From assembly GCA_031266495.1 (NCBI GenBank), contig JAISAX010000689.1:1-7925 (forward strand): DNA of 7,925 nt. Reading direction: 5' to 3'. The stretch comes from Opitutaceae bacterium (GTDB lineage Bacteria > Verrucomicrobiota > Verrucomicrobiae > Opitutales > Opitutaceae). A program made the translations under genes and the position numbers. Below the pieces are notes generated by a model that worked only from the letters and a program-made list of their open reading frames with translations, was not told where the DNA came from and ran no database searches. Within the stretch, counting starts at the first letter, position 1; the number at the start of each line of letters is the position of its first letter. Positions 1 through 6,243 of the stretch are shown one piece after another.

Positions 1-1
1 G

Positions 2-39
2 CACGGGCTTCCAGCCCGTGGACGGCGCGAAGCGCCGCC
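2..39 (+). repeat. REP-like double hairpin, left copy of doublet 1
   Basis: Two palindromes lie in tandem. CACGGGCT-TCC-AGCCCGTG (2-20) is a perfect 8-bp stem, and CGGCGC-GAA-GCGCCG (23-37) is a 6-bp stem. The same two-hairpin unit occurs in reverse orientation at 115-153, so the pair looks like a REP doublet (REPIN/BIME-like). No coding frame crosses it convincingly. The element is close to the window edge and may extend to the left. Confidence 0.8.
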
Positions 40-114
40 TCCCTGCTCTCCTTCGTGTCATTCACTGTAAACAACTGTCACTCTCTCAAACAAATGATCT
101 TGCCTGGAGGCAAA

Positions 115-153
115 GGGCGACGCTGCGCGTCGCCCACGGGCTGGAAGCCCGTG
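115..153 (-). repeat. REP-like double hairpin, right (inverted) copy of doublet 1
   Basis: GGGCGACGC-TGC-GCGTCGCCC (115-135) is a perfect 9-bp stem, and CACGGGCT-GGA-AGCCCGTG (135-153) an 8-bp stem. Read on the minus strand this matches 2-39 at 34 of 38 positions. Two of the differences are a paired G:C to A:T change within the inner stem. It lies about 100 bp downstream of the pseudopilin stop, and on the minus strand the inner hairpin is followed by only TTT, so it is at best a weak terminator; a role in protecting the 3' end of the mRNA is possible. Confidence 0.82.
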
Positions 154-167
154 CCACTTCAAGGCAG

Positions 168-182
168 TCCGCGTAACTTCAG
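168..182 (+). repeat. 15-nt boundary motif, left copy
   Basis: TCCGCGTAACTTCAG lies 14 nt inside the REP-like doublet at 2-153. The same motif with one substitution is found in inverted orientation at 6130-6144, next to the second doublet. The two copies face each other across the three-gene block. Confidence 0.65.
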
Positions 183-252
183 GACGTAAATCGACGCAAG
201 GCGATGTAATTGACAAGGTGATACATGTAGTTTCGATCCGCTTGCCAGGCCG

Positions 253-966
253 TCACCACTGCTTGATCTCGCTGTCGGCGGATTTCACCAGGTAGTAATT
301 CAGGCTGTTCACTGGCAGCGCCTCGACGTGGCCGTCGGCGAAGAGGACGTTGTCCTTGTTTTTATGCCAGAGGCCGATGGCATCCCGATAGATCTTGTGG
401 GAGGTGATGATGTAGGCGGGCATCCCGGCTTCCGCGCCGGTCGCGGTAAATGTGGCGCGGTCCATGGCAAGCATGGTGAGGGCCGGGATGATCAGGGCGT
501 CGAGCCTGCGGGCGATGTTGCGGGATGTCTCGCCGGTGAGATTGTCGGCGTTGAGAGTGCTCATGCCATAGGAGATTTTATAGGCATCGCTTTTGGAAAG
601 ATCCCAACCGGGTTTGCCCTTGCAGCGAAAAACACCGTCGAAACAGAGCGCGATGTTGTCCGGGGTGGCGCCGACCTTGCGTTGTTCAAGGTAGGGCTGG
701 AGTGAATACATCCAGGTGCTCATGGGCCAACTGGCGTCCTGATCCTGGGGTTTGGGAAGGAGGCCGCGGCTGGACTCGGCATGTAGTTGGAAAGCCACGC
801 CAATCTGGTGAAGGTTGCTGACACAGGCGGCGGCATTCGCGGTTTTGCGCACCGCGCCAACTGTCGGGATCAGGATCGCCGCGAGTATGCCGATGATCGC
901 AATCACCGTGAGCAATTCAATGAGCGTGAAGGCGTCGGCCCGGGTTGTTTGTTTTGACATAATCAT
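253..966 (-). CDS. Pseudopilin with type IV prepilin-like N-terminus and H-X9-DG C-terminus
   Basis: This encodes a 237-residue prepilin-like protein. After a short polar, basic leader comes ADA|FTLIELL, the class III signal cleaved by prepilin peptidase, here between Ala12 and Phe13; the conserved Glu at mature position 5 is Glu17. Residues 13-34 form the hydrophobic helix that anchors pseudopilins in the inner membrane and packs in the fibre. Near the C-terminus His201 is followed by exactly nine residues and then Asp-Gly (211-212, FADGHVEAL), the H-X9-DG signature of a pseudopilin family that is expanded in Verrucomicrobiota, Lentisphaerota and Planctomycetota. Cysteines at 48, 108 and 115 could form a disulfide. 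ATG codons at 966 and 960 are both possible starts; neither has a Shine-Dalgarno sequence. It is the last gene of the minus-strand group, 60 bp after the PEP-CTERM gene. The fold and export class are well supported; the partner machinery and substrate are not visible here. Confidence 0.93.
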   Translation of the reverse strand: MIMSKQTTRADAFTLIELLTVIAIIGILAAILIPTVGAVRKTANAAACVSNLHQIGVAFQLHAESSRGLLPKPQDQDASWPMSTWMYSLQPYLEQRKVGATPDNIALCFDGVFRCKGKPGWDLSKSDAYKISYGMSTLNADNLTGETSRNIARRLDALIIPALTMLAMDRATFTATGAEAGMPAYIITSHKIYRDAIGLWHKNKDNVLFADGHVEALPVNSLNYYLVKSADSEIKQW

Positions 967-990
967 GGGTGGCGGTGGCGTGGTGTGTGT

Positions 991-1002
991 GGGGGGGGGG
1001 GG
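991..1002 (-). repeat. C12 homopolymer between PEP-CTERM and pseudopilin genes
   Basis: Twelve consecutive G on the plus strand lie 24 bp upstream of the pseudopilin start at 966, followed by another run of five G after one A. The coding strand between the tract and the ATG is an ACACACC-type sequence without purine-rich motifs. Confidence 0.85.
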
Positions 1003-1026
1003 AGGGGGACGATCCGGGTTTTGCAG

Positions 1027-1926
1027 TTACCGGTTGTTGCGCTGCGCCCGGGAAAGGGCGGCGGCGGTGAGGGCGGCAAGGCTTGTCATGAGAGTCCATG
1101 ACGCGGTTTCGGGCACGACGATGGGCGTGATGGGTGTGATGGCCTTGAGTTGCTCGTCGGTGAGGTAGGCGGCGTAAATGCGCACTTCGTCAAAGGTCAT
1201 GGCGTTGCCGCCGTCCATCTTGATGCGCCCGAGGGCAAAGGCGGCAAAGGATTGCAGGTCGTAGGCTGTTCCTCCCCATGTGCCGCCGTTGCTGACGCCA
1301 TTCAGGTATTCGGCATACGCGCTGTTGGTGTTGCCGAGGTCTTGCACGCGGAAGGCAAGGTCAACGTAACCGCCGGCCTCCGGAAGCGTGGGGTGTCCGC
1401 TGCCTCGCCCGAAGGCATAAAGATCCTGACCCTCCGCAGTCCCGTGGGCGGAAAAAACGATATCCCGGTTGGCGGGGACGCCGATTCCCATGGCGGCGGA
1501 GTAGTTGTTAACGCCTTCAGCGGACGATTTCGGGGCGGGGTCCTTGAGGAGGCCGAAGATGCCGTTGTTGGTGAGTGTGCCGTCGAAGCGGACGCGAACC
1601 CAGATGGTGACGGCGGCGAGGAGTTCGGGATGGTCGGTGCTGTTGATGGCCGTGGTGTAGAGTTCCTTGCCGGGGCCGATGCTGGCGGTGCCGGTGATGG
1701 TATCAAAGGTGAGCGTGTTGTTGGCGGAATCGCCGCTGAGGTTGCGTTCGGAAAACGTAACCGGGGCGGCGATGGAGCCGAGGTCGCTGGTGAGGTTTCC
1801 GTTGTTGAACGTCCAGCCTGCGAGCAGGTTTTCGGTGTAGTCCGCGCGCGCGGTCGCGAGAGCGGAGGCAAGGGCGAGCAGCGTTGTGCTGGCAATGGCG
1901 ATACGGGTGTTTCCTGATTTTTTCAT
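1027..1926 (-). CDS. Secreted LamG-domain protein with PEP-CTERM sorting tail
   Basis: This encodes a 299-residue exported protein. Residues 1-28 are a Sec signal peptide (MKKSGNTR, hydrophobic run, then ATARA before Asp29). Residues 29-265 form a LamG/concanavalin A-like jelly roll, starting with LLAGWTF and ending with the typical MTFDEVRIYAAYLTDEQLKA. This domain aligns well with the N-terminal domain of the neighbouring glycosidase. The C-terminus has the PEP-CTERM layout: VPETAS (271-276), a hydrophobic segment (about 277-291) and a basic tail, SRAQRNNR. Such tails are recognised by exosortases and direct proteins to the cell surface or exopolysaccharide matrix. The second Pro of the usual VPEP is Thr here. 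The ATG at 1926 is chosen because it gives the signal peptide directly; the frame stays open further upstream only as a low-complexity extension. No Shine-Dalgarno sequence precedes it. It lies 92 bp after the glycosidase gene. Role: probably glycan binding or surface scaffolding; the ligand is unknown. Confidence 0.92.
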   Translation of the reverse strand: MKKSGNTRIAIASTTLLALASALATARADYTENLLAGWTFNNGNLTSDLGSIAAPVTFSERNLSGDSANNTLTFDTITGTASIGPGKELYTTAINSTDHPELLAAVTIWVRVRFDGTLTNNGIFGLLKDPAPKSSAEGVNNYSAAMGIGVPANRDIVFSAHGTAEGQDLYAFGRGSGHPTLPEAGGYVDLAFRVQDLGNTNSAYAEYLNGVSNGGTWGGTAYDLQSFAAFALGRIKMDGGNAMTFDEVRIYAAYLTDEQLKAITPITPIVVPETASWTLMTSLAALTAAALSRAQRNNR

Positions 1927-1936
1927 GGTGTTTTTC

Positions 1937-1955
1937 GATGTGTGCTTGATGTGTG
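1937..1955 (-). repeat. Direct repeat CACACATC, 11-bp period
   Basis: Two copies of CACACATC on the coding strand (1937-1944 and 1948-1955) lie just upstream of the PEP-CTERM gene ATG at 1926. A spacing of 11 bp is about one helical turn, so it could be a protein-binding or leader element; it could also be chance low complexity. Confidence 0.4.
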
Positions 1956-1990
1956 GTTGATGGGAACGGGAAAGATACGGAGGCGAAACC

Positions 1991-1999
1991 GGGGGGGGG
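1991..1999 (-). repeat. C9 homopolymer between glycosidase and PEP-CTERM genes
   Basis: Nine consecutive G on the plus strand lie within a polypyrimidine stretch of the coding strand (about 1991-2018) in the 92-bp gap before the PEP-CTERM gene. Nothing resembling a terminator is seen in this gap. Confidence 0.8.
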
Positions 2000-2018
2000 A
2001 GGGAAGGCGGGAGGGAGG

Positions 2019-5000
2019 TTATTTGATGATGGCGTGGCCGAGCCGGGAGATGTCCTGGTTTTGGCCGAGGCCGCCGCGCCATTGCATCCAGCGGACACGG
2101 CCCTGGCCGTCGTCTTCGTTGACGAGAAATGCGAAACGCACGGGCAGTCCCTCGTCCGCGGCGTCCGCGCCGGACGTCGCGAGAGGAGGGAGGCCGAGCA
2201 AATGCAGGGGGATGCGAATTTCGTAAAGCGTGCGGACGCCGTCGCGACGGATGTTCCGGGCAACGAGGCCGGGGGGCCACGCGCCCTGGCGGGATGTATC
2301 CGGGTTTTTGTGGCACCAGACGACGGGGGAGCCGTCGGCGCGCAGGGCGACATCGAAGAGGGTGTGGGCGGCGTTGGCGGGGTTGTGGAAGGCGACTTGC
2401 ACGCTGTCGCCGCGCCAGAGTTCGGCATCGGGACGGATGGCGGGGGCGGGGACGTGGCGGTCATCGGTGACGTCGAGGCGGAAGAGGATGGCGTCGGCGT
2501 CACGCGAGAGGCTTGCCGCGACGGAGAGGTCGGCGGGGCCGCGCCAGGCGAGGATGGCGGGGTCGTAGGTGAGTTCGGTGACGTCCTGCGCAGTGCGCAG
2601 GTTGATGACGGGAGGCGCGGAGGTGCGGGTGATGAGGTACGCGGGATAAAAGACGGTTTGCAGGGAGAGTAGTCGTTGGCCGGATACGGAATCGGAGAGC
2701 GCGAGGGTGTGACGTGCGCCCGTCTGGTTCGCGATTATTGTTGCGGCGGCGGAAGCAGCCGGGGAGGCGGGGAGGCGGATTTCGATGCGACGGGTTTCGC
2801 GAGCGGCGAGCGGGATGTCCGCGGAGCGCCAGAGCGGGGCGCCGGCGGGATCGAGCAGGGTGAGTTGGCGGCGGACGGATTTGGCGTCGGGATTTTGCAA
2901 GGTGGCGGTCAGCGTCAGGGGGCGGGTTGTGTCGTGAAAAACCTCGGACGGCGCGTCGAGGAGCCGGTCGGAGGGGGATGCGAAATCGAAGGGCTGGCGC
3001 GAGACGAGATAGAGGGGCGCCTTGCCCACGGGAATCGCGAGGAGGCCGGCGGTGGTGTCGAGTGGTTCGGCGAGGCCGAAAAGATCGATTTTGCGGAGGG
3101 CGGCGGTGCCGTTGCTGGCGTTGCCGGCGGCATCGGGCGCGACGCGCAGCCAGAGTGCGCCGTCTTCCTTGCCGTCGGAGGCCCAGCAGACGAGGACGCG
3201 GGCGCCGTCGTCACGGGAAAACTCATACGCGGCGACGCCGGGATGGGGCGAAGGCGAGGCCGGGGGCGGCGCGACAGGGGTCGTGTTGGCAAGCTGGCGG
3301 ATGAGTTCGTTGCAGGCAACGAGGGCGGGTTTGGCGCGGTTGTCGGAGGTGACGAGGCCGAAGGAGTCGTCGGCATCGGGGTCCATGTCCCAATAATCCT
3401 GCAAGGTAAACCAGATGTGGAATTCGCTGCGGGGGCGGGATTTGGCCCAGGTGATTTTTTTGACGAGGGTGATCGCCTGTTCGGCGTATCCGTGGCCGCG
3501 GACGGAGGTGGCGCTGCGTTCGCCGGATTCGGTGTTGGCGATGGGTTTGGAGAGGCCCGCGCCGGCGAGCCATTTTTCGACGAGTTGGTGGCGTTCGGTG
3601 TAGGCGGCGAGGGGGCCGTGCGCGTGAAAGGCGGCGATGTCGTAGAGTTCGCCGTGTTGCGAGTAGAGGGCCTGGTTGAAGCCGGGTTTTTCCCGCGGGT
3701 GGATGACGGTGGCGCCGCCGGTGGCGAGTTTGATGCGCGGGGCGGTGGAGCGCAGTCCGCGCGAGAATGCGGCGAACATCCGCCAGTAATCGTCCAGCGT
3801 GCCGTGGTAGAAACCGATGTCGGGTTCGTTCCAGAATTCGACGTATTTGACACCTGGATACCCGGAGAGGAGGGAGCCGAGTCCGGCTGCGTAGTGTTCA
3901 AAGGCGGCGGTGTTTTCCGGGGGCAGGGCGGCGCGGGTGTCGCGCTCCGGGCCGGTGAGGGCGGGGGGGAGTTCGCCGAAGAGCAGGCTCGAATCGATGC
4001 CGGCGGCCTCGAACGGGGCGAACAGGCGGCGCAGGGCGGCCAGCGACTCGGGGACGCCGGGCGTGAAGCGTCCGCCCGTGATGCCGGGGCGGTTGAGGTC
4101 GAAGCCGATCTGTTTCATCCATTCCAGATGGAGGCGGTTTTCGCCTTCGCCTTGCCACATCGTCTGGTCCTGCACGCCGAACCACATGGGGCGGCGGTTC
4201 ACGCGCGCGCCGTTGGGCACGAAGACTCCGAAGGAATCTTCGTGGGTAATCCGGAGATTGCCGGTGGTGGCGGCGGCGTTGTCGGTTTCGAGCAGCGCCG
4301 TGTAGGCGCCGACGGGCAGCGCGGGCAGCGCGAAGCGCAGGCGGGCCTGGCCGTGCGCGTCCGCCGTCGCCGTGGCGCGTCCGGAAAACACGGGGGCGCC
4401 GGTGAAGGATGTCACCGTCAGCGTGGTTTCCAGTTTCACGGGGGCGGGGGAGGCGTTGCGGGCGCGGTATTGCAGGAGCGGAGGTTTTCCCGGTTCGTAG
4501 TGTATCCCGGAATACACGGGAGTGATTTCCAGGGCGTCCTTGCGCGTGAAGGTTCCGGTGAGGGCAAGGTCGTCCATGTAGAGCGAACCCGCGCCACCGG
4601 TGTCCGCGTCGAGGATGATTTGTTCGATGGAGGCGGGGAAGCGCACGGTGTCGAACGCGGGCCATGTCGAGGCGTCGAGCGCCAGGCGGTGCCGTCGCCA
4701 GCCCGCCGGCCCCAGCCTGACGGGGGGCGTGGTGTGGCGTTTTTTTATCGAGTCGAGGAGCACGAATCGCAGCGAGGCGGAGTGGCCGCGCGAATCGGCG
4801 TCAAATTCGATGCCGTCGAGGAAGCCGCTTGTGCGCGACATTTTTGCGCGGCGGAAGGCCATGCGGCGCTGTCCGGTGGTGGCGTCCGCCGCGAAGTTGA
4901 AACGCATTTCGCCCACCCATTCGTCGGCGAATTTCGCGTTTTGCGAGCCGCCCATCCATGTGCCTCCGCTGAACCACGCGCCGGGTGTCGTGCCGTGGTT

Positions 5001-5951
5001 GGCAACGACGCGCCATGTGCCGGCGTCTTCGAAATCGGCGATGATTCTGCGCTGTGTCTGCGGTGTGCGCGGTGTCCGTTGTATCCGCTGCGGGGTTTCG
5101 CTGGCTGGCAGGGAAAGTTTTCCGGGGGTCAGGTCGGCCACCCATTCGGGCGAGAGGGCGATGGAATAGATGCGCACTTCGTCAATGGTCATGGCGGTGC
5201 CTCCCGTCTCCTTGAGGCGTCCGATCGCGAAGTTGTTGAAGTCCGCGAGAGCCAGTGCGTCTTTGTGTTTCGCGGCGAGGGGTTGCCCGTCCACGAGGCA
5301 GGTGAGGGACTTTTCCGATCCATCAAAAACCAGGGCCAGCGAGACGAAGCGGTCTGGTTCGAGCGCAAGGGAGCGCGAGCCGCTGGAGGCCTGGGTGTTG
5401 CCGGCCAGCGTCGAGAAAAAGCCGGTGACGCCTGACGCGCGGGAGTGGGCGGCCAGGATCATGTTGCGCCAGTCGCCTTTCGCGGTTTCGTTGCGCAGGC
5501 CGAGGAGGAAGCTGTCCGGTGCCGCCGTCGAGGCGAGGCGCAGGCGCGCCCAGATCGTGATCGCTTTTGCGAGTCCGGGTTTTTCTTTCGAGTTGATTTG
5601 TTCGCAAACGAGCGTCGTGCCCGCGCCAAGGATCGCGGCGCCGTTGGCGAACTCCAGCGTCTGGTCGCGGCCTGTTCCCGACTGGCGCAGCGTCAGGTTG
5701 CCGGTGTCCGACTGAAGCGGGTTGGTTTTGTCAAACGTCCAGCGGGCAACCAGATATTGATCCAGCCCGGCGGCGCAGGCGACGGAGGCGGTGCAGTCCG
5801 CGATGGTGGCGATGGCAATGGCAACAAGAACGAAAGAGAATGCGAGCGAACGCGCCGGAGAGAACAGGCGCGGGCGTGGGCGCGGGCACAGACACGGATA
5901 CGGACGGCCGTAGCAAGCAGGCGGATACAATATCGGTATGTGAAGATACAT
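2019..5951 (-). CDS. Secreted multimodular glycoside hydrolase, clan GH-A (GH39-like), with LamG and CBM9-like modules
   Basis: This encodes a protein of about 1310 residues. Approximate order: signal peptide 1-61 (Arg/Pro-rich n-region, core SLAFSFVLVAIAIA); LamG jelly roll 63-274 (LVARWTF to MTIDEVRIYSIALSPEW); galactose-binding-like domain 302-467; Ig-like domain 473-574; (beta/alpha)8 barrel 584-894; beta domain 904-984; Ig-like segment 989-1104; CBM9-like domain 1110-1310 (WRGPADLS, GDSVQVAF, VNEDDG, SRLGHA). In the barrel, EFWNEPD gives the acid/base Glu709 and PIANTESG the likely nucleophile Glu808. Their spacing of about 100 residues, the AFHAH histidines (776, 778), HIWFT and FGLVTSDNRAKPA all fit a retaining clan GH-A enzyme. 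GH39 is the closest guess; the substrate cannot be read from sequence. ATG at 5951 is preferred; an in-frame TTG at 6044 would add 31 residues that do not resemble a signal peptide. It probably heads the three-gene group and acts outside the cytoplasm on a plant or algal polysaccharide. Confidence 0.9.
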   Translation of the reverse strand: MYLHIPILYPPACYGRPYPCLCPRPRPRLFSPARSLAFSFVLVAIAIATIADCTASVACAAGLDQYLVARWTFDKTNPLQSDTGNLTLRQSGTGRDQTLEFANGAAILGAGTTLVCEQINSKEKPGLAKAITIWARLRLASTAAPDSFLLGLRNETAKGDWRNMILAAHSRASGVTGFFSTLAGNTQASSGSRSLALEPDRFVSLALVFDGSEKSLTCLVDGQPLAAKHKDALALADFNNFAIGRLKETGGTAMTIDEVRIYSIALSPEWVADLTPGKLSLPASETPQRIQRTPRTPQTQRRIIADFEDAGTWRVVANHGTTPGAWFSGGTWMGGSQNAKFADEWVGEMRFNFAADATTGQRRMAFRRAKMSRTSGFLDGIEFDADSRGHSASLRFVLLDSIKKRHTTPPVRLGPAGWRRHRLALDASTWPAFDTVRFPASIEQIILDADTGGAGSLYMDDLALTGTFTRKDALEITPVYSGIHYEPGKPPLLQYRARNASPAPVKLETTLTVTSFTGAPVFSGRATATADAHGQARLRFALPALPVGAYTALLETDNAAATTGNLRITHEDSFGVFVPNGARVNRRPMWFGVQDQTMWQGEGENRLHLEWMKQIGFDLNRPGITGGRFTPGVPESLAALRRLFAPFEAAGIDSSLLFGELPPALTGPERDTRAALPPENTAAFEHYAAGLGSLLSGYPGVKYVEFWNEPDIGFYHGTLDDYWRMFAAFSRGLRSTAPRIKLATGGATVIHPREKPGFNQALYSQHGELYDIAAFHAHGPLAAYTERHQLVEKWLAGAGLSKPIANTESGERSATSVRGHGYAEQAITLVKKITWAKSRPRSEFHIWFTLQDYWDMDPDADDSFGLVTSDNRAKPALVACNELIRQLANTTPVAPPPASPSPHPGVAAYEFSRDDGARVLVCWASDGKEDGALWLRVAPDAAGNASNGTAALRKIDLFGLAEPLDTTAGLLAIPVGKAPLYLVSRQPFDFASPSDRLLDAPSEVFHDTTRPLTLTATLQNPDAKSVRRQLTLLDPAGAPLWRSADIPLAARETRRIEIRLPASPAASAAATIIANQTGARHTLALSDSVSGQRLLSLQTVFYPAYLITRTSAPPVINLRTAQDVTELTYDPAILAWRGPADLSVAASLSRDADAILFRLDVTDDRHVPAPAIRPDAELWRGDSVQVAFHNPANAAHTLFDVALRADGSPVVWCHKNPDTSRQGAWPPGLVARNIRRDGVRTLYEIRIPLHLLGLPPLATSGADAADEGLPVRFAFLVNEDDGQGRVRWMQWRGGLGQNQDISRLGHAIIK

Positions 5952-6009
5952 GACAGGGGAATTGGCGCGTTGATGCGAGGCACCGTGTGTTCCCCCGGCG
6001 GGACGTGCG

Positions 6010-6044
6010 AGAAAAATACTTGTAGATATGTAGTCTTGCTGCAA
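6010..6044 (-). promoter_or_regulatory. Possible promoter or leader of the glycosidase group
   Basis: On the minus strand this short AT-rich stretch reads TTGCAG, 17 nt, then AAGTAT, followed by TTTTT. Spacing suits a sigma-70 promoter but each hexamer matches the consensus at only about three of six positions. If transcription starts here, the TTG at 6044 cannot be the translation start, which favours ATG 5951. Speculative. Confidence 0.25.
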
Positions 6045-6073
6045 ACACCCGCCGGTTCATGTCTGCGGGATCC

Positions 6074-6084
6074 GGGGGGGGGGG
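6074..6084 (-). repeat. C11 homopolymer upstream of the glycosidase gene
   Basis: There are eleven consecutive G on the plus strand (C on the coding strand), followed by a C/T-rich CCCCTCTCCCC stretch. It lies between the heptamer repeat and the possible promoter. Tracts of this length are prone to slippage and to sequencing error. Confidence 0.85.
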
Positions 6085-6100
6085 AGAGGGGAGAGGGGAA

Positions 6101-6128
6101 ATTAAGAATTAAGAATTAAGAATTAAGA
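6101..6128 (-). repeat. Heptanucleotide tandem repeat, ATTAAGA x 4
   Basis: Four perfect copies of ATTAAGA (TCTTAAT on the coding strand) form a sharply AT-rich patch in otherwise GC-rich DNA, about 150 bp upstream of the glycosidase ATG. Tandem 7-mers can change copy number by strand slippage. The position upstream of the three-gene block makes an effect on promoter strength or spacing conceivable, but no clear promoter consensus overlaps it. Confidence 0.9.
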
Positions 6129-6129
6129 A

Positions 6130-6144
6130 CTGATGTTACGCGGA
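6130..6144 (-). repeat. 15-nt boundary motif, right (inverted) copy
   Basis: Read on the minus strand this is TCCGCGTAACATCAG, 14 of 15 identical to 168-182. It lies 10 nt from the REP-like hairpin at 6155 and directly next to the ATTAAGA repeat. It could be part of a longer repeat family that includes the REP hairpin, or a boundary of an inserted segment. Confidence 0.65.
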
Positions 6145-6154
6145 TCGGACGTCG

Positions 6155-6174
6155 GGGCGTCGCTTGCGACGCCC
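6155..6174 (-). repeat. REP-like hairpin, copy 1 of doublet 2
   Basis: GGGCGTCGC-TT-GCGACGCCC on the plus strand is a perfect 9-bp stem with a 2-nt loop. Read on the minus strand it is GGGCGTCGC-AA-GCGACGCCC, which matches the hairpin at 6224-6243 except for one base pair, with partly shared flanks (ACGT on the 3' side). It sits between the 270-residue gene and the glycosidase gene. Confidence 0.78.
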
Positions 6175-6223
6175 GCGCCAGGCGGACTGTATTGGCGTAT
6201 CTCCCGTTGCGTCAGGTCCTCAC

Positions 6224-6243
6224 GGGCTTCGCAAGCGAAGCCC
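6224..6243 (+). repeat. REP-like hairpin, copy 2 of doublet 2
   Basis: GGGCTTCGC-AA-GCGAAGCCC is a perfect 9-bp stem with a 2-nt loop, inverted relative to 6155-6174 with 49 nt between them. The flank CTACGT continues the similarity and contains the TAG stop codon of the 270-residue gene on the minus strand. There is no T tract after the stem on the minus strand, so it is not a classical intrinsic terminator, although it could separate the two transcription units. Confidence 0.78.

Noticed and set aside
115..153. Intrinsic terminator after the pseudopilin gene
   Set aside because: The stems are strong but no U tract follows on the minus strand, and the unit has an inverted homologue, which fits a REP element better.
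1150..1917. Plus-strand open frame of 255 codons
   Set aside because: It is antisense to the PEP-CTERM protein gene, has Gly/Val-rich shadow composition and no domain.
1927..2316. N-terminal extension of the PEP-CTERM gene to 2316
   Set aside because: The extension overlaps the glycosidase coding region, is Arg/Pro-rich and would bury the clear signal peptide that begins at ATG 1926.
1703..2503. Minus-strand frame of 266 codons overlapping two genes
   Set aside because: It is Pro/Ser/Thr/Arg-rich out-of-frame translation of the glycosidase 3' end and the PEP-CTERM gene 5' end.
2676..5435. Plus-strand open frame of 919 codons opposite the glycosidase gene
   Set aside because: It is a Gly/Arg/Val-rich shadow caused by high GC at third codon positions on the coding strand. 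It has no recognisable motifs, whereas the minus strand here has ordered domains and catalytic residues.
5952..6044. TTG at 6044 as start of the glycosidase
   Set aside because: It would place 31 residues without signal-peptide character before the n-region, and the codon lies in a possible promoter; ATG 5951 is simpler. It is not fully excluded.
5731..6060. 109-codon minus-strand frame from ATG 6060
   Set aside because: It overlaps the glycosidase 5' end in another frame, turns into Arg/His-rich shadow sequence and has no domain.
6101..6243. CRISPR-like or riboswitch-like structure in the intergenic gap
   Set aside because: The repeats are a 7-mer tandem array without spacers and two simple hairpins; no riboswitch core is recognisable.
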